This document shows positions 1-12,758 of a stretch of DNA of 64,000 bases, piece after piece. Positions within the stretch are counted from its first letter, which is position 1, and each line of letters starts with the position of its first letter. The notes beneath the pieces are model-generated. The model did not search any database. It was given only the letters and a program-made list of their open reading frames with translations, and was not told the origin of the DNA. Source of the stretch: Ascaphus truei (taxonomy: Eukaryota; Chordata; Amphibia; Anura; Ascaphidae); contig CM071570.1 in NCBI GenBank assembly GCA_036426205.1, forward strand, positions 139,953,048 to 140,017,047, given 5' to 3'. The position numbers and the translations under genes are program-made.

Positions 1-678
1 ATATCCTAAGTATGTGAGACTCTAACATTATTGGTGCTTAAACAATGTTTTATACTTAATTCAATCATTTCTCACCATTTAAATAGGTTTCATACAAGGT
101 ATACTTAATCCATCAATGTTGTGTGTTACTCCTGCAATATAAAAAAAAAAATAATAATATATAAATATATATATTTTTTTAAGAGATTATATTTATATTA
201 TATATTATATACACACGTACTTTAACATCATGCAGGACGGGAGTTAAACCAGACTTTCACATACACACAGCAATGTAAGCGGGGAAAAAAAAAACATTTC
301 TTTTTGTCAGGTGTGTTTTTACTGATATGCTCGTGCTAAGAATATTTTCACACAGTGGCCTTTGTTTGTTCAAAAAATACTATGTGAACGCATTCAAAGT
401 CTAGGATGTTTTTCACAAACGGATAAAGAAGGAGAAATGTTTCTCCCACAGTCCCAATCACGAACCACAACGTTAACCCACATTAGACAAACCAATTCAA
501 TTGGCCGTTTGAAATAAGAGTCAAGTAGTTAGTTTTTTGTTGACCTTGACAAGGAAAAAAAACAGGAGTTGTTAGCCATCAGCAATTCATTTTGATGATC
601 AAATAACACAGACCTGCACACAGCTTTGTGTCTACTCAACTGGCTGATAATTCGTTAACAATATTAATCACCTTTTAG
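1..678. other. AT-rich intergenic DNA
   Basis: I see no open frame, RNA gene or recognised repeat here. Positions 139-212 are an A/T low-complexity run. Confidence 0.6.
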
Positions 679-1314
679 GGTATAAGTACAATGTGTCTGG
701 AAGCCATCTTGAAACAGTCGTCGGACAGAGAAAGCAAGCACACAGAATCACAAATCGATGATTTCATTCGAGCAAAATATCCTATACCAAGACCGTAAGC
801 ATGCACGGAATTTTAATTCCTCAATCGTTCACTTTATCAAGTAATGACTTTTTTGAACGTGACCAGGATAACTACAACACCCCTAGGTTTCTGGAAGATT
901 GCCCGGAAAAACAATTTCTCCTGAAAAACGGCACTTATACTTGTCGTGAAAGGCTTTATTCCTAATGGCAATAGTCAATGTATCCGCTATACTGATCCTT
1001 TTGAATCGATACGTCTGCCAATATCTGGCAGTCCATCATTCCTGAAACCCACCATTGTAAACAAGAACAAAAGTATATGATTATGTACCAAGCCTTTCAA
1101 CTGAAAAGCATTGGAATGGGAACCCGAGAATACAACCTACCTCCCGACCAATTATTTGAAGAAAGCAGTTGGCGATTCCTATGAGCTCCATCCTGGAGCA
1201 GATATGTGCCATACTGATTCAGCGGTTGGGTTAAGCGTGGATTTGAAAATGCCTTGCATTTCTGGAGCGACCACAGTTGCAGCCAGGCGAAGAGTTATTC
1301 TAGAAGAATGGTAA
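679..1314 (+). other. two short exon-like open segments, unassigned
   Basis: At 691 an ATG opens a 35-codon frame that meets a stop overlapping a good 5' splice-site match (GTAAGC at 795-800). A pyrimidine tract ending in AG lies just upstream at 672-678, so 679-794 has the outline of an exon. A second open segment, 1111-1311, is also followed by a GTAAAT donor-like site. I recognise neither peptide, and no clear acceptor connects them. They could be exons of an unknown gene or chance open frames; chance is more likely at this length. Confidence 0.15.
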
Positions 1315-4300
1315 ATATAACATCGTTATGCGTTGTACTCTGCGTTTAAATTTTTTTTTTTTTGTAACCCCATTTTCACCTTCACATGCTGGGATACAGC
1401 GTAACTTGCAGACTGCATACATGTAGCGATCACAAAGAAATTGTTCCTACACATTTAGGGACCTGAAGAGTAGTAGTACCAATGCTGACGGAATAACTAA
1501 TATACGTACTTTCATCCCTTTAAACATATTAGCAACATTTTCCATTCTCTAACACATCCTGTTTTGTTTATCATGCAACATCACAACATTGACAAACCCG
1601 GGTCCACCACTTATACGTGGGGCCCTGTCATGGGGCCAGGCGTCCTTAAAAAAGTATTTGTAAGTCCCCCCCCAACTATGCTCCGCCCAAAGCCTATTGG
1701 TGTCATGTTTTGTTATAGTAACGAATCTGCATGTGTGATGCGTGCGGCTCAGTGTTTGTAGGCGTTACCCTGGGCGTTAGCCGAATGTTAATTGAGTGGG
1801 AGGAGTGTTAGCGTTGCGTTTCACGCTGGCTTAACATGACGTCACACGTATGCATTTGCGAATTGTGTTATCGGCCGTGCTTTCTGTTTCAAACACGTTG
1901 TTTAAAAAGAATAACAGATGTACTCGTTTAGAACGAATGTAGTTTCGTCTTCATGTATTTGAAATAAAGATGGTTATGTTTATGGTTTTTCAAACATGTA
2001 TTGAACGCACCGTACGCTTTGTTTTGCGCAATGCGCTAACAGTTAGTGGAGCCAACGTAAGTGCGTGCGCACACAAGATGCGCGCACATCTTTCAGTATA
2101 CAGGCACGTTCACTTCTTATACATAGTTATGCCTGCTACAACAATTTGAAAGAAACATTACATACTGATGAACGTTTTACTTCTAACATATAGTGACTGC
2201 GTGGATCTACAAAATCATATAGAGCTGCGTAACGCGTTGTCACATTCTATCTAGTAAGGTGCCATATTTGACCCATCATTGTTTGCTTATTCAGAGATGT
2301 CGGGGAAGATACAATCGGATCATGTATGATTCAAGAAGTAGCTCCTTTATATGAGAGATGAGGGAGAGGAGCAACCGACTACTATACTACACTGGAACTA
2401 ATTTTTATGTTGCTTGCCGCTTATTAACAACAATTAAATGGGTGTACCCTTATGCCTATTGCATAGCACTTAAACATAATGATGTTTGCAAAATATTGCT
2501 TCATGAATTTTATGATGTGTTCTTAAATGACTACTAACACTTTGATGACATGGTGTGTTTTATATATAACAAACATTCTCCACTCTGCTACACATTTTGT
2601 GATCTAATAGTAATGGAACGTATGACTGTCGAACTATGTACAATAATAATAATAATATGAGCATGTGCTGTAGAGTCTGCGAGTTGTACCGCTTTTCAGA
2701 CACTGTTTCAGCCTGAATGCTCCCTGGCCCGTGGAACGTCAAAATGTTTTTTTGCCGCATGAGGCACAGGATATAAATGACTTTGCCACGGTCAGAGCCC
2801 CACACCGGTAATGAACCAGACGCCCATCTTCAAACTTCAGTTCCAGTGTGTGCTTTCCTCATTTAGTCCACTCCTTCTCCCCATTTAAAAGTACCCTTAC
2901 AACCCAGTAGCCCATTTATTTTTAAATCTTCCTTGTTACATGTTATTCATACATGGTTTGGACGGTGCAAATAATGTACTGGCCAAATGTTATGTCCCCT
3001 CCAATTCATGATTTTCAAATATACATCACATCACTTTTATGAATACGTTTCTGTGATTTCATTACCTACTAACTAGATTTTACTGTGTTATTAATCGTTT
3101 AGAAAACATAGTATAGTCATATGATTATATAAGTACCATCATAAAGCTGGTGTTATCATTTGTCGGTGTTATACATGGCATCTCCTAAACCATTGACTAG
3201 AAGACACAAACATTGTCGTAGAAAGTGTGTTATGCTGTGATGAATTGTGCTCCCGTAAGTAAACAAATAAGTAACAGTATCCCCCTTTTCCTCCCAACCA
3301 CCGCGATACTTACATTAATGGAAATTATAGGAAACATACATAAATGTGATGAAATGTAGTAATCCTTTTGTAATACAAATGCCACTGAAAGCTCAAGAGT
3401 AGCTAAATGCCTATACATGATCAGAAAGTACATATTTAACATTTGTGTTTAAAACCAATATTGGGTTTTAGTTCCCAATAATCTAGTAAGATTGAGTCGC
3501 CACATCTTCTAGAGATGTCCAGCAAAGAACATACCATGACAAGTCCCATACTGCACCTATACCTATATGCAAAGGCACAAATATAAATTGCAAACATTGA
3601 CCTGCCATCCTTCATACCGTAAAGTAACCATCACGTGTGTATTGTGTTGTTTTGGTGTAATGTTCAACACCAGTATATTTCATACATTCAAAATGTAAAT
3701 CCGCCTGTGTACACTCATCTTGAATGTACATGTTACACAACCCTGCACCATAACTTGTATGTAAGAAATACTAGAAGCAATTACATTATGGCTATATGTG
3801 TTTTTCTTACATAATGAATACACAATGCAAATATTATTGTTTGTTACCCAAGTGGAATTCACCTACACCCACAAAGTAAATTGAGAGGATTCTAACCTTG
3901 TCAACAATAACATACCGGTGCCACTCCTTTGTGCATCACGCAGAGAAAGAAAGGTGTGCAAACCCATATTCATCTGTGTCCTCACAGAATGTGATAAAAA
4001 CATTATTGTTAATCTAACATACATAATTAACTATAAAATTAGTACTAGGACCATATGAGTTTGTACTTACAAGAAAAAAGGAATTGAAGAGATGCTGTCT
4101 CGTGTCTGCCGACCACTGGCTGTTTTGTTCATTTTCAGCAGCTACATTGTGTGGGAGCTCGTCTACCACGCCTCAGCTAGTCTTGACTGTACATTGTGGC
4201 CTGAGTGACATTGTGCAAAATTCACAGCAGGATACACTCAGACCTTTTTGAGGCTTGTAAGAAGAGCCCCACCAGGTTCTGTCCGACCCTAACCCTTTCT

Positions 4301-4509
4301 TGAGTAGGCCATGTCCCATCCTATACAGACTTTATATATGGGGCTGCATGACCTCTCCTCTGCTTCATTTGATGGTTTAGGCACGGAGTCAAGAGCCACG
4401 GCCTAATTCCTTATCCTGATTCCTTAATGATGGAGCACCATCAGCTGACTTAGTGAGCAAATTGTACAATGCCCCTTCCTAAATCAACCTGTGTTTTGTG
4501 TTATAACAT
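1315..4509. other. non-coding DNA, no gene recognised
   Basis: Open frames are short and unlike known families. A short imperfect ATA/ATT run lies near 2640-2660. Part of the right side (roughly 4100-4509) may be the decayed remainder of the Harbinger element, because the transposase frame stops abruptly at 4510, but I could not find a terminal inverted repeat. Confidence 0.5.
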
Positions 4510-5355
4510 TTAAAATGTCCTCACACCCCGCAGCCAATCCAGTTTCAAAAATGTCCCCCTCGAACGGCATGGAGACTGAGAGTGCCTCAGATAAGGAAGT
4601 GACTGGAACCAGAACTTGGGTACCAATTCATTATTCCTCATCGTGTGCATCACATAAAACACCGTACATTGATTGAATGTTAGTGCTTCCGATTGCGGTA
4701 CCAAACAGCATGCATTCCTCTGACTAGGTGCAATCAAAGCAACATGTGTGCAATCGATTGCACCCAGCACAGATGGTATCCCTGCTATATTATAAAAGCC
4801 AGTCCTGACTTCCAGCCACTCTGTTGCCTCTGTAGGAAAATGAATATAATTCCTAGCGCGTCTATTGAGTGCATAGAGAAACTGGGTCAAGGCCCGCGAG
4901 AATGTAGATTGCGAGACCCCGCCCACTATGCCCACAGTTGTCTGGTATGACGCGGAAGCAAGATAATGTAATGAGCACAGCATTTTAACAAGCCCAGGGA
5001 CTGCACGACCTCTGGCTGTGAAAAAATCTAAATCCCCCCTTATCTCCTCATAAAGAGATAAGATTGCTGCTGAACTCAAACGATAGCGACTTACAATCTC
5101 CTCCTCACTCATCCCATCTAACAGGGTTCTCTCCCTGTACAGACGCGGACGAGGCACAAGTTGTCTCCTCTGTCTTCTCCTCTGATCTCCTGTCCCTCTA
5201 CCTGTCCCTCGGCCTGTCCCTCTCCCTGTCCCTGTCGTATCCGCGTCACTGTCACTGTCCCTCGGTGTGTCCCTACCTTGCCCTATATCATTCTCTTGAT
5301 CAGCAAGCATGTCATAGAAAAGAATGTTCCTGCGTCTCCTAAACATTCGCAACAT
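4510..5355 (-). pseudogene. PIF/Harbinger transposase, N-terminal half (HARBI1-like)
   Basis: The 281-codon minus-strand frame reads as the front half of a PIF/Harbinger DDE transposase. A basic, low-complexity Gly/Thr/Arg linker (about residues 38-65) precedes the family block containing YRERTLLDGMSEEEI, then the helical region with GIVGGVSQSTFSRAL, then GAIDCTHVALIAPSQ, whose Asp is the first catalytic residue of the family. After that the frame diverges: a neighbouring frame still resembles the next few residues (RNRKH then SINV), so a frameshift lies near 4735. I see no second or third catalytic acidic residue in any frame downstream, so the copy is truncated as well as shifted. Family members are normally about 350-400 residues. 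The Gly/Thr/Arg linker corresponds to a short CTGTCCCT-type tandem repeat near 5185-5240. It is probably a dead autonomous element; the Myb-like partner protein of this superfamily was not found. Confidence 0.85.
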
Positions 5356-6308
5356 TTTGAAATGAGTAGCTGTGAATGAGCAGGTAATGTGCGTCCTTTA
5401 AATAGGTATGTGATGATGTCAGGTGACATAGTAAAATGCAAGGTGTTACATTAACATAATAAAGTACTTCTGTGGCAAGCTGTGTGCACTTGTTGTTCTA
5501 AGTATTTGTTGTGTGTATTCTGCAGGGAATGATGATATTTGGCAATGATGTGACGTGAAGCTTTGTACAAAGATTGCTTGCAAATAAATAGTTGCATGTG
5601 CAATGCATGTAACACTTGTGAACGCAAGAGTCAGTCATGTAATGAGACAAAAAGGCTGAGATTGACGTGGGAAAAGTTTTGTGTAACATGTGTAATTATC
5701 CATGTTATTGTGACATGTTGGCAACAATGAATAGTCGTGTGCATATGCATGCATTTGTGTAAGGAGGATAGTTGCTATAGAATGAGTTTACAAGGTGTCC
5801 CAATGCTGAATTACTGTACATGTGTGTATAAGTTAGGTTGAAGTGCTTGTAATGCTACGGTTACAATGTAAACATGCAATGTGATTGAGCGTCCAATAAG
5901 TGACGTCATGAAAATAGGGAGGACCCAAAAGTATATGTAAACATGAGAAGACAGATGTACATGAACGTTTAAAGATGCGTGTCACATTACAAGCATTGTG
6001 TAATGTAAAGGAAGATGAATATACTGTGTATGTGTGACATGTGTGACATGTGTGACATCATGTAAATAATTGTCGCTGAGTTGAGTAAAATGTGTGATAT
6101 GATGTGAGGTTCTCCTTTAAGAGTGTAGTATAGTATTTTCCCTTGCCACATCATCACATGATGAGTAATGTGACCCGCAAATGCTGAAAACATGTAAAAG
6201 TCGAATGTTATGCAAATAAGACACATCAGCTGTGACACAATGCAGGGAATGCCCCCACACTGTAATGCAAATGACGTTTGTATTGTGAGCAATGAAACGT
6301 AAACAGTA
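5356..6308. other. non-coding flank of the Harbinger fragment
   Basis: No gene is visible. A short tandem TGTGACA run lies at about 6030-6060. The stretch may include 5' sequence of the Harbinger element, but I could not define its end. Confidence 0.4.
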
Positions 6309-6690
6309 CTATACTGTTATACGTCCCCGCTCCATTGACTTCCATTGATGTACAGAAGATTTTTTTTTTCTAAGTGCCGTTCCGGCAGCCTTAGCGATCG
6401 TTCTCCCGTCCAAAATGCCAACTTTAGTTGGCGGGAGAAATCGGCCATAACATCTCAATTTCGTAGTGCCGATCAGCCCCGATAAGCTGTTTTTTTTTGT
6501 TGAATCCAGCCGATTTAAAAAAGTGGCGATCAGTGTCGAAAACAGGCTTATCGGCAGGCGACTGGCCATAACCAAATAATCGGCTCCGAAACCTGGCGAT
6601 ATGAAGCACTTATCGGCGCTTACTGAATCTCAAACCCAATTTTGGCTATAACATGGCCATATTTCCCTTATCAACGCTTACTGCATGAGG
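6309..6690. repeat. MITE-like repeat with recurring GATAAG/CTTATC blocks
   Basis: The segment holds several direct and inverted copies of short blocks such as CCGATAAG and CTTATCGG (for example 6476-6485, 6547-6554 and 6611-6617) and ends near a GCATGAGGCCC block. This internal structure is typical of non-autonomous DNA elements. I could not identify both termini or a target-site duplication, so superfamily assignment is open. Confidence 0.4.
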
Positions 6691-7060
6691 CCCTATGTGC
6701 TAAGAGATCATGGGGAAAAGCAGTGATATTTTATAATTTTTTTTTTTTTTTTACATACGATTTCCAAAAAGGTTCATTTAAGTGAAAGATTTTATTTCAA
6801 GTATCTTGCTTGAGGTACAGTAAAATGACATCTTGCTGTTTTTGCTTAGAACTAAATGACATCACTGCTACAGCTCTTCACATACCTGAGCTATCGGACC
6901 AATGCCTTCAGCACTTACAAGCTAAAGCTTGCAGGAGTCTGTTTTTACTAAATACCAGTTATCTGATGTGCAGGGAACATCTCCACAGGTCATTTCACAC
7001 GTTTCCTTTCCAAACTTGCCAAGTCACTCTGATTCTGACTGAGTTACTGTACCATTAGAG

Positions 7061-7118
7061 CAGGGGTCTTCGACATCCTGAAGTCGTGGTCCTTGAGGAC
7101 TGGCGTTGCTCACCCCTG
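7061..7118. mobile_element. 58-bp hAT-type MITE with 8-bp target duplication
   Basis: The element begins CAGGGGTC and ends CACCCCTG, a hAT-like terminal pair. It is flanked by 8-bp direct repeats that match at 7 of 8 bases (CATTAGAG at 7053-7060, CATTAGAT at 7119-7126). An 8-bp duplication is the hAT hallmark. At 58 bp it retains little beyond its termini. Confidence 0.7.
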
Positions 7119-7279
7119 CATTAGATCACGTTACCGTGTTAGCCCATAGATAGACAAGAAACTTTTTGTAATAAAATAAGAACAAAAGTTAGATAGAAGT
7201 GATACCTTTTAGTAGCTAACTGATGTTTAAAAAGAGTGCAAGCTTTCAAGATTACTCAGGTAACATGAAAGTAACAAGA

Positions 7280-7531
7280 AGAAGGGCAGCGCACTGCCAG
7301 GAAAACAGGAGGAGGCTCACAAGTAAAATGAATTCTTTATTCCTGAGATGGATCCAAAATAACCCCATAGAGAGCTCAAGTACACCTTATAGAAGGGCAA
7401 CAGCGCGCCGAAACGCGTAAACGGAGTGTGGTGATTTTTTGAGCTCTCTAGGAGGTTAGTTGTCTCAGGAATAAAGAATTCATTTTACTTGTGAGCCTCC
7501 TCCTGTTTTTCTGGCAGTGCGCTGCCCTTCT
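7280..7531. repeat. foldback repeat with GAAACGCGT motif in the loop
   Basis: Two arms of about 69 bp (7280-7348 and 7463-7531) are near-perfect inverted copies and could form a long hairpin. A second inner pair of GAGAGCTC blocks lies at about 7370-7380 and 7436-7447. The loop contains GAAACGCGT at 7410-7418. The same core occurs in the hammerhead-like sequence at 32169-32215, so this may be a decayed relative. No protein is encoded. Confidence 0.7.
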
Positions 7532-8793
7532 CCTTTTTACTTTCCTATTCATCCTCCTGGTGGATCTGCACGCCGTCTGGAACCATACTTAGACCGCACT
7601 GAGGACCTGGGAGCTACAACAGTGAGTTACCCCTGTGGGTTTATGCATTCATCAGCTTCGTAAAGGACAATCTTTGTACTACTTATGTGTGCCAGTGAGC
7701 ACTAGGTACTAGTCGCTTATCCCCTGCCAGGGATGCTGTACTAATACCCTATTACAGTGGAGTGGTCCATTTGGAGATATATACCTTGTGAAAAGAGATT
7801 CAATCCGTTTCTGATGCGCTGGTCACCTATATTTGTCTACTCAGGTAACATGCCTAAAGATAGGACCTGAACGTGTGCATTCTTTAAAGTTCAGTTAGCC
7901 ATTAAAGGTACCCCTACTACTTAACTTTATACGCCTTTTTACTACAAAGGCTCTTTCTGCCTGGATTACCACCAAAATTCTTAAATTCCATGGATAGAAG
8001 TCACTCTTAATACTGAATAGTCAGCATTTTGCACCAGCTCCCACAAGAGGTGTAGTTGAAATAGAGACCTGAACATTATAATGTCTCAATTCAGATGAGG
8101 AATCTAGCTGTACTTTTGTAACACGATCTGAAAAGATAAGAATCAGTGGAAATGTACTGTTTTGTTATGGGTGTCATATGAATTGTACAATATTGTCTTC
8201 CAGTATGTTATATTTAAGTATGCAAAAATGTGACGAGCGGCAGATCAGGATTGTGATAAAAGAGCTTGAATCATACAACATGTATTTACGTGTAAGTAAA
8301 AAAAGTATTACCAACTAATATAGAAAAAGCTTTCAGAAATACCTTCTGACAATCTTCTGACCAAATGTCAACTGATAAGACTATTGGAGATCGCCAGTAA
8401 CCTTTGATTGATTTTTCAGTTCTAATTATTTAGTCCACAGTTGCATCCACTGTAGAGACAAAATTAAAAGAGTTTCATAATTCTATGTTCTCTTTTAAGG
8501 AAGGCCTATGTAATGCCCAGATGTCTCCCTGGCTCCTGCTTCCCTCTCCCCCTCTGGTGTAGAGAGGTACAGCAGCGGCAGCTTTTATTCTTACAAATCA
8601 CCGGCTTTTACCTGGCATGTTCCTGGAATGCCACGCTGTTCACCTGGAGCATGCCGCACTCCTTTTGCCTTCCCAGCCATGCGCATGCCCGGCTGATGCG
8701 CGGTTGATGTGTTAATTGATTATGGTTCAGGATTTACTAGGCTGCAATGGTTCGCGTGTCTGCCAGATGGCATAAATTCATGAATTGTAATGT
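7532..8793. other. non-coding DNA
   Basis: I see no gene, tRNA or recognised repeat in this interval. Confidence 0.5.
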
Positions 8794-8799
8794 AGTATA

Positions 8800-8848
<49 letters not shown>
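8794..8848. repeat. (AT)n microsatellite
   Basis: This is a nearly pure AT dinucleotide tract. It abuts the MITE that follows. Confidence 0.9.
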
Positions 8849-8849
<1 letters not shown>

Positions 8850-8852
8850 TCA

Positions 8853-9006
8853 CAGTGGTCGACAATCCACCAATAATCTACTTCCGCCACACAAAAAATC
8901 TACATCGCCACCTAGTACCAACTGTGCTGCTTGGGCCAATATTTACTCGCCCGGGGTTAAATCCACTCGCCCGGGGCGAGCAAATGTATAGGTTTGTCGA
9001 ACACTG
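8853..9006. mobile_element. 154-bp MITE, CAGTG-type termini
   Basis: The left end CAGTGGTCGACAA and the right end TTGTCGAACACTG form an inverted pair with one mismatch. The interior contains two CTCGCCCGGGG blocks. It lies between TA-rich tracts, which hides any target-site duplication. The CAGTG terminus suggests hAT, but without the duplication that is tentative. Confidence 0.6.
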
Positions 9007-9072
9007 TATATATATATAATATATATATTATATATATATATTATATATATATATTATATAATATATATATAT
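9007..9072. repeat. TA-rich microsatellite
   Basis: This is an imperfect TATA/TATTA tract between the MITE and the composite foldback region. Confidence 0.85.
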
Positions 9073-9215
9073 ACTGTATACAACAATCACTATAACCCTA
9101 CAATAACGTACTTATGCACACAATGATACTACAGGGCCGGCGGGGGCGAGATGGTTTTGCAGCGAGAGAGATCCGCTGCTCTCTCTGTGCAAACATTGGC
9201 AACATTAAAATTATT

Positions 9216-9486
9216 TCAAATACATTTTTATTCATAGTTAGATGTGCAGGGTCTCCGAGCTGAACCGCGCGGTTTCAGGTCCGGACCCCTGCTTCCCGAG
9301 ATACAGCCCCCTTTATGAGGTGCCAGTATCCTTCTGCATTTAAGATCCCGTCACGTGACCGCGGCATTAATAAGGCAGAGGATACCGGCACCCCCTAAAG
9401 GGGCCTGTATCTCGGGGAGCAGGGGGTCCCCAGACCTAAAACCAAAACGTTTCTGCTCCGGAGACCCTCGCACATTGTACAGAATA
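9216..9486. repeat. palindromic GATACAGCC/GGCTGTATC-type unit, copy 1
   Basis: The unit is an imperfect palindrome: CCCGAGATACAG near its left side is answered by CTGTATCTCGGGG near its right, around a GC-rich centre with ATACCGGCAC. A second copy is at 10010-10320, and half of it forms the right arm of the composite element. Confidence 0.6.
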
Positions 9487-10009
9487 AAACCATATATAAT
9501 AAACACTCGTTCCTTACCTTAGCGGCTATGTGCTATGGTAACGAAGCACTTTCTGTATTTTAATAATTTGTACAGTGAGCAGGGGTTCTCTGACCAAAAT
9601 TAATGCTCAGGGGACCCCCTGCTCCTGCACAAATTATATAAAAAGAAATGCTGCTTCATTGCCATAGCTGATAGCCGCTAAGGCATGAAGCGGTTAACCC
9701 CCCGTGCCCCTTTATTGTGGTTACGGGGGTGGGTGAAGGTGTTATTTGGCCCTTGGTGTGAGTTTAGGACTTGCGGGGGGTTGCGGGTGCACTTAACCCC
9801 TTCACAGCCATAGCAGTTAATACCGCTATGGTCATGAAGGGTTAACCCCCTCCCGCTAACCCACCCCCCCCAAGCCCTAACAACCATCGTTGGCTAGTAA
9901 TACCCCCTTCACCCACCCCCGCTACCCACAAAAAAAATTCACACACAGCAGCCACCCAAAAATAATAAATCAATCTAATAAATAATAAAACATGAATATA
10001 AATAAATAC

Positions 10010-10320
10010 ATTTAAAATACATTTTTATTCATAGTTTAGATGTCAGGGTGTCTCCGGAGCTGAACCGCGTTGGTTTCAGGTCCGGGGACCCTGCTCCCCC
10101 GAGATACAGCCCCCTTTATGAGGTGCCGGTATCCTCTGCATTTAAAGGTCCCGATCACTGACCGCGGCATGTAAAACCAAGCTGAGGGATACCGGCACCC
10201 CTAAGGGTGCCTGTATCTCGGGAGCAGGGGGTCCCCAGACCTAAAACCAAAGCGGTTTCAGCTCCGAGACCCCCTGCACTCTACACTATGAATAAAATGT
10301 ATTTTAAATGATTTATTTCT
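10010..10320. repeat. palindromic unit, copy 2
   Basis: This repeats the 9216-9486 unit in the same order, with scattered indels. It is bounded by ATTTTTATTCATAG and its inverted counterpart CTATGAATAAAAT. Confidence 0.6.
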
Positions 10321-10439
10321 ATCATGTATTATTTATTTTGTATTTTAATTTATTTATTAATTGTGCTGCTGCTGTGTGATTTTTTTTATTGTGGGTATGT
10401 GGGGTGGGTGAAGGGGGTATTAGCCCCAACGGTGGTTTT

Positions 10440-10560
10440 TAGGGCTTGCGGGGTAGCGGTGCACTTAACCCCTTCACGACCGTAGCGGTATTAACTGCTA
10501 CGGTGTGAAGGGGTTAATGCACCCGCAACCCCCCCGCAAGTCCTAAACTCACACCAAGGG
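10440..10560. repeat. inverted repeat with GAAGGGGTTAA ends
   Basis: AACCCCTTCACGACCGTAG and the inverted copy CTACGGTGTGAAGGGGTT form a hairpin around a short TATTAACTG centre. Related TTAACCCCTTCA blocks occur at about 9680-9850 and 11860, so this is a recurring module inside the composite element. Confidence 0.55.
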
Positions 10561-10679
10561 CCAAACACCCCTTTACCCACCCCACTACCCATAATAAAAA
10601 AATTCACGCACGCAGCCCCACAATTAATAAATAAATCTAAATAAATAAAAATACATGGAATAATAAATATATATGTTAT

Positions 10680-10905
10680 AGATATCTATATATATTACAG
10701 TATTATATACCGTATATATATTATATAATATTTATATATATATATAGATATATAAGATATATACATCACCCAGTGATATATATAATAAAACTCCCTATAC
10801 TAATATATATATATATATATATATATTCTCTATATATATATACTCTATATATATATATATTATATCATATTATATATATATTTATATCTCTACTATATTC
10901 TGTAT
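10680..10905. repeat. AT-rich low-complexity tract
   Basis: Long imperfect TA runs shift into a CTATAT pattern. Open frames here are spurious. Confidence 0.85.
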
Positions 10906-11151
10906 ACTCTGTGTGTGTGTCTCCTATCTACTTCTCTTTTATCTTTCATCTCTTACTATCATTTCGTCTCTATCTCTCTCCCCTTCCCTATCCCCCTGAT
11001 GCTCCCCTTCTCCCTGTCCCGTCTCCACCCCTCCTGTCCTCACCTCCCTTCCCCTCCGACCCACTCACACTTACCTGACTTTCCTTTATCTCCTAACTGC
11101 ATCTTACACATCTACATCATCCAAAGGCCCTGCACCCTCCTTCCCCTCCCT

Positions 11152-11300
11152 ACATTGCTTACATTGTATAATGATGCATAAAATCTATGCACCATATACA
11201 TTCTGCAAATGAATGTGAACAATATCATTGCAAGCTAAATACAATACTGTACTCCAAACAGTCAACATGTTTAACCAATCCAGTAACAAAACAATATAAT
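11152..11300. repeat. 145-bp direct repeat, copy 1
   Basis: It shares CATTGTATAATGATGCATAA, CACCATATACATTCTGCAAA and AAGCTAAATACAATACTGTA with 12238-12383 in the same order. The copies differ mainly by one-base indels. Confidence 0.75.
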
Positions 11301-11440
11301 TCAACCAGAAAACAAATTTAAAACAAAAGCTACCCTACATACCAAGGATTACATCTATCAATTGTAAAAAACATTATACTGTACACACACATTGAAGCAT
11401 TGCAATAAACAACATACAGTAAAGTACAGTAAATCCCCTG

Positions 11441-11640
11441 TATCTCTCCTTCCTGAGTGTAATCTGTGTAAAGCCCCCCCCCCTAATGTTTCTGTTTAAA
11501 TCTCCCTGCCTTGAGTGTAATCTGTTAAAAAGCCCCCCTCCCCCCTAATTTTCTGTTAAATCTCCCTGCCTTGAGTGTATCTGTATAAAGTCCCCTCCCC
11601 CTATGTTGTCTGTTAAATCTCCCTGCCTGTGTTGCTGTGA
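11441..11640. repeat. tandem repeat, unit about 65 bp, three copies
   Basis: Each unit contains AAATCTCCCTGCC, TTGAGTGTA(A)TCTGT and a C-rich run. Confidence 0.65.
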
Positions 11641-12237
11641 GTGCAGTTTAGTAAATGTGGGGAGGGGGGGACCCGATGTACATACTGTGAGGTCTAACCA
11701 CCCTCAACCCCACTACCCACATACCGTTACCTCACCCCCCCCCCCCCTCCTGGCCATGGCCCCTCCCTTCTGCAAAACAGACACAAAAATGAAAACATCC
11801 AAAATAATGTCCCCAATCCCTTAATCCACCAAGCGGTTATTACCGCTACAGTCATTAAGGGGTTAACCCACCCTCACCCACCACTCGGGATTCCTACATA
11901 CCCTCCACACTAACCCCCCCCCGTGAGGCCTAACCACCCTCACCCATACCACACAGGAGGCTACCCACATACCGTGGGAAACAACCCCCCCTCCCACCCC
12001 CATTACCCACATAAAACAACACAGTGACCCACAATAAACATTATTCTATTTATTAAATACATTACCCACCCCCTGTGCCCCCCCATAAATACAAGATTTA
12101 TCCTTTTACAAACAGGGTTCATAAATAACACTTCTCCATACAGACACACTACATTACAATGAATTTCCTTTAATAATCCTAACTGATCTTACAATCTAAA
12201 TCATCAAATGTCAATGAAACACCTCACATTCCAATCA

Positions 12238-12383
12238 ATACATTGCATTTACATTGTATAAATGATGCATAAAATCTATGCACCATATACATTCTGCAAA
12301 TGAATGTGAACAATATCATTGCAAGCTAAATACAAATACTGTACTCCAAACAAGTCAACTATTTTAACCAATCAAGTAAACAA
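12238..12383. repeat. 145-bp direct repeat, copy 2
   Basis: This is the second copy of the segment at 11152-11300, about 1.09 kb downstream in the same orientation. Confidence 0.75.
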
Positions 12384-12713
12384 AAATCAATTAGCAATCA
12401 TTATTTACATCCCTAAACAATTGACAGTCCATCCCGAACAATGAAACAATTAACTAATTCACACCTCGAGCAGAACAATTCAGCATGTGAAGAAAATATA
12501 AGTACCAACCGGAATACAAACTTTAAAACCAAGGCTAGCCCTGGCCTCCCTCAAACACACAATACAATATCAACAATTACATCTATCTAATTTTAAAATA
12601 CTTTAAACTCAGAATAAAGCATAGCAGCATAGACAAATTAATTTAAAACACATCAAATCAAGCTTTTAAAACAACATCATTTCTTACCCTGTATGTATAT
12701 ATCTCTCTAGACA

Positions 12714-12758
12714 TATATACATACATACATACATACATACATACATACATACATACAG
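12714..12758. repeat. (CATA)n microsatellite
   Basis: About eleven tandem CATA units are present. Confidence 0.95.

Noticed and set aside
7392..7418. GAAACGCGT motif as a second intact hammerhead ribozyme
   Set aside because: No convincing stem I and only a distorted core precede it; kept as a possible relic, not as a ribozyme.
10440..10560. Regularly recurring palindromes that could suggest a CRISPR array
   Set aside because: Spacing is irregular, repeats are imperfect, and the surrounding DNA is eukaryotic transposable-element sequence.
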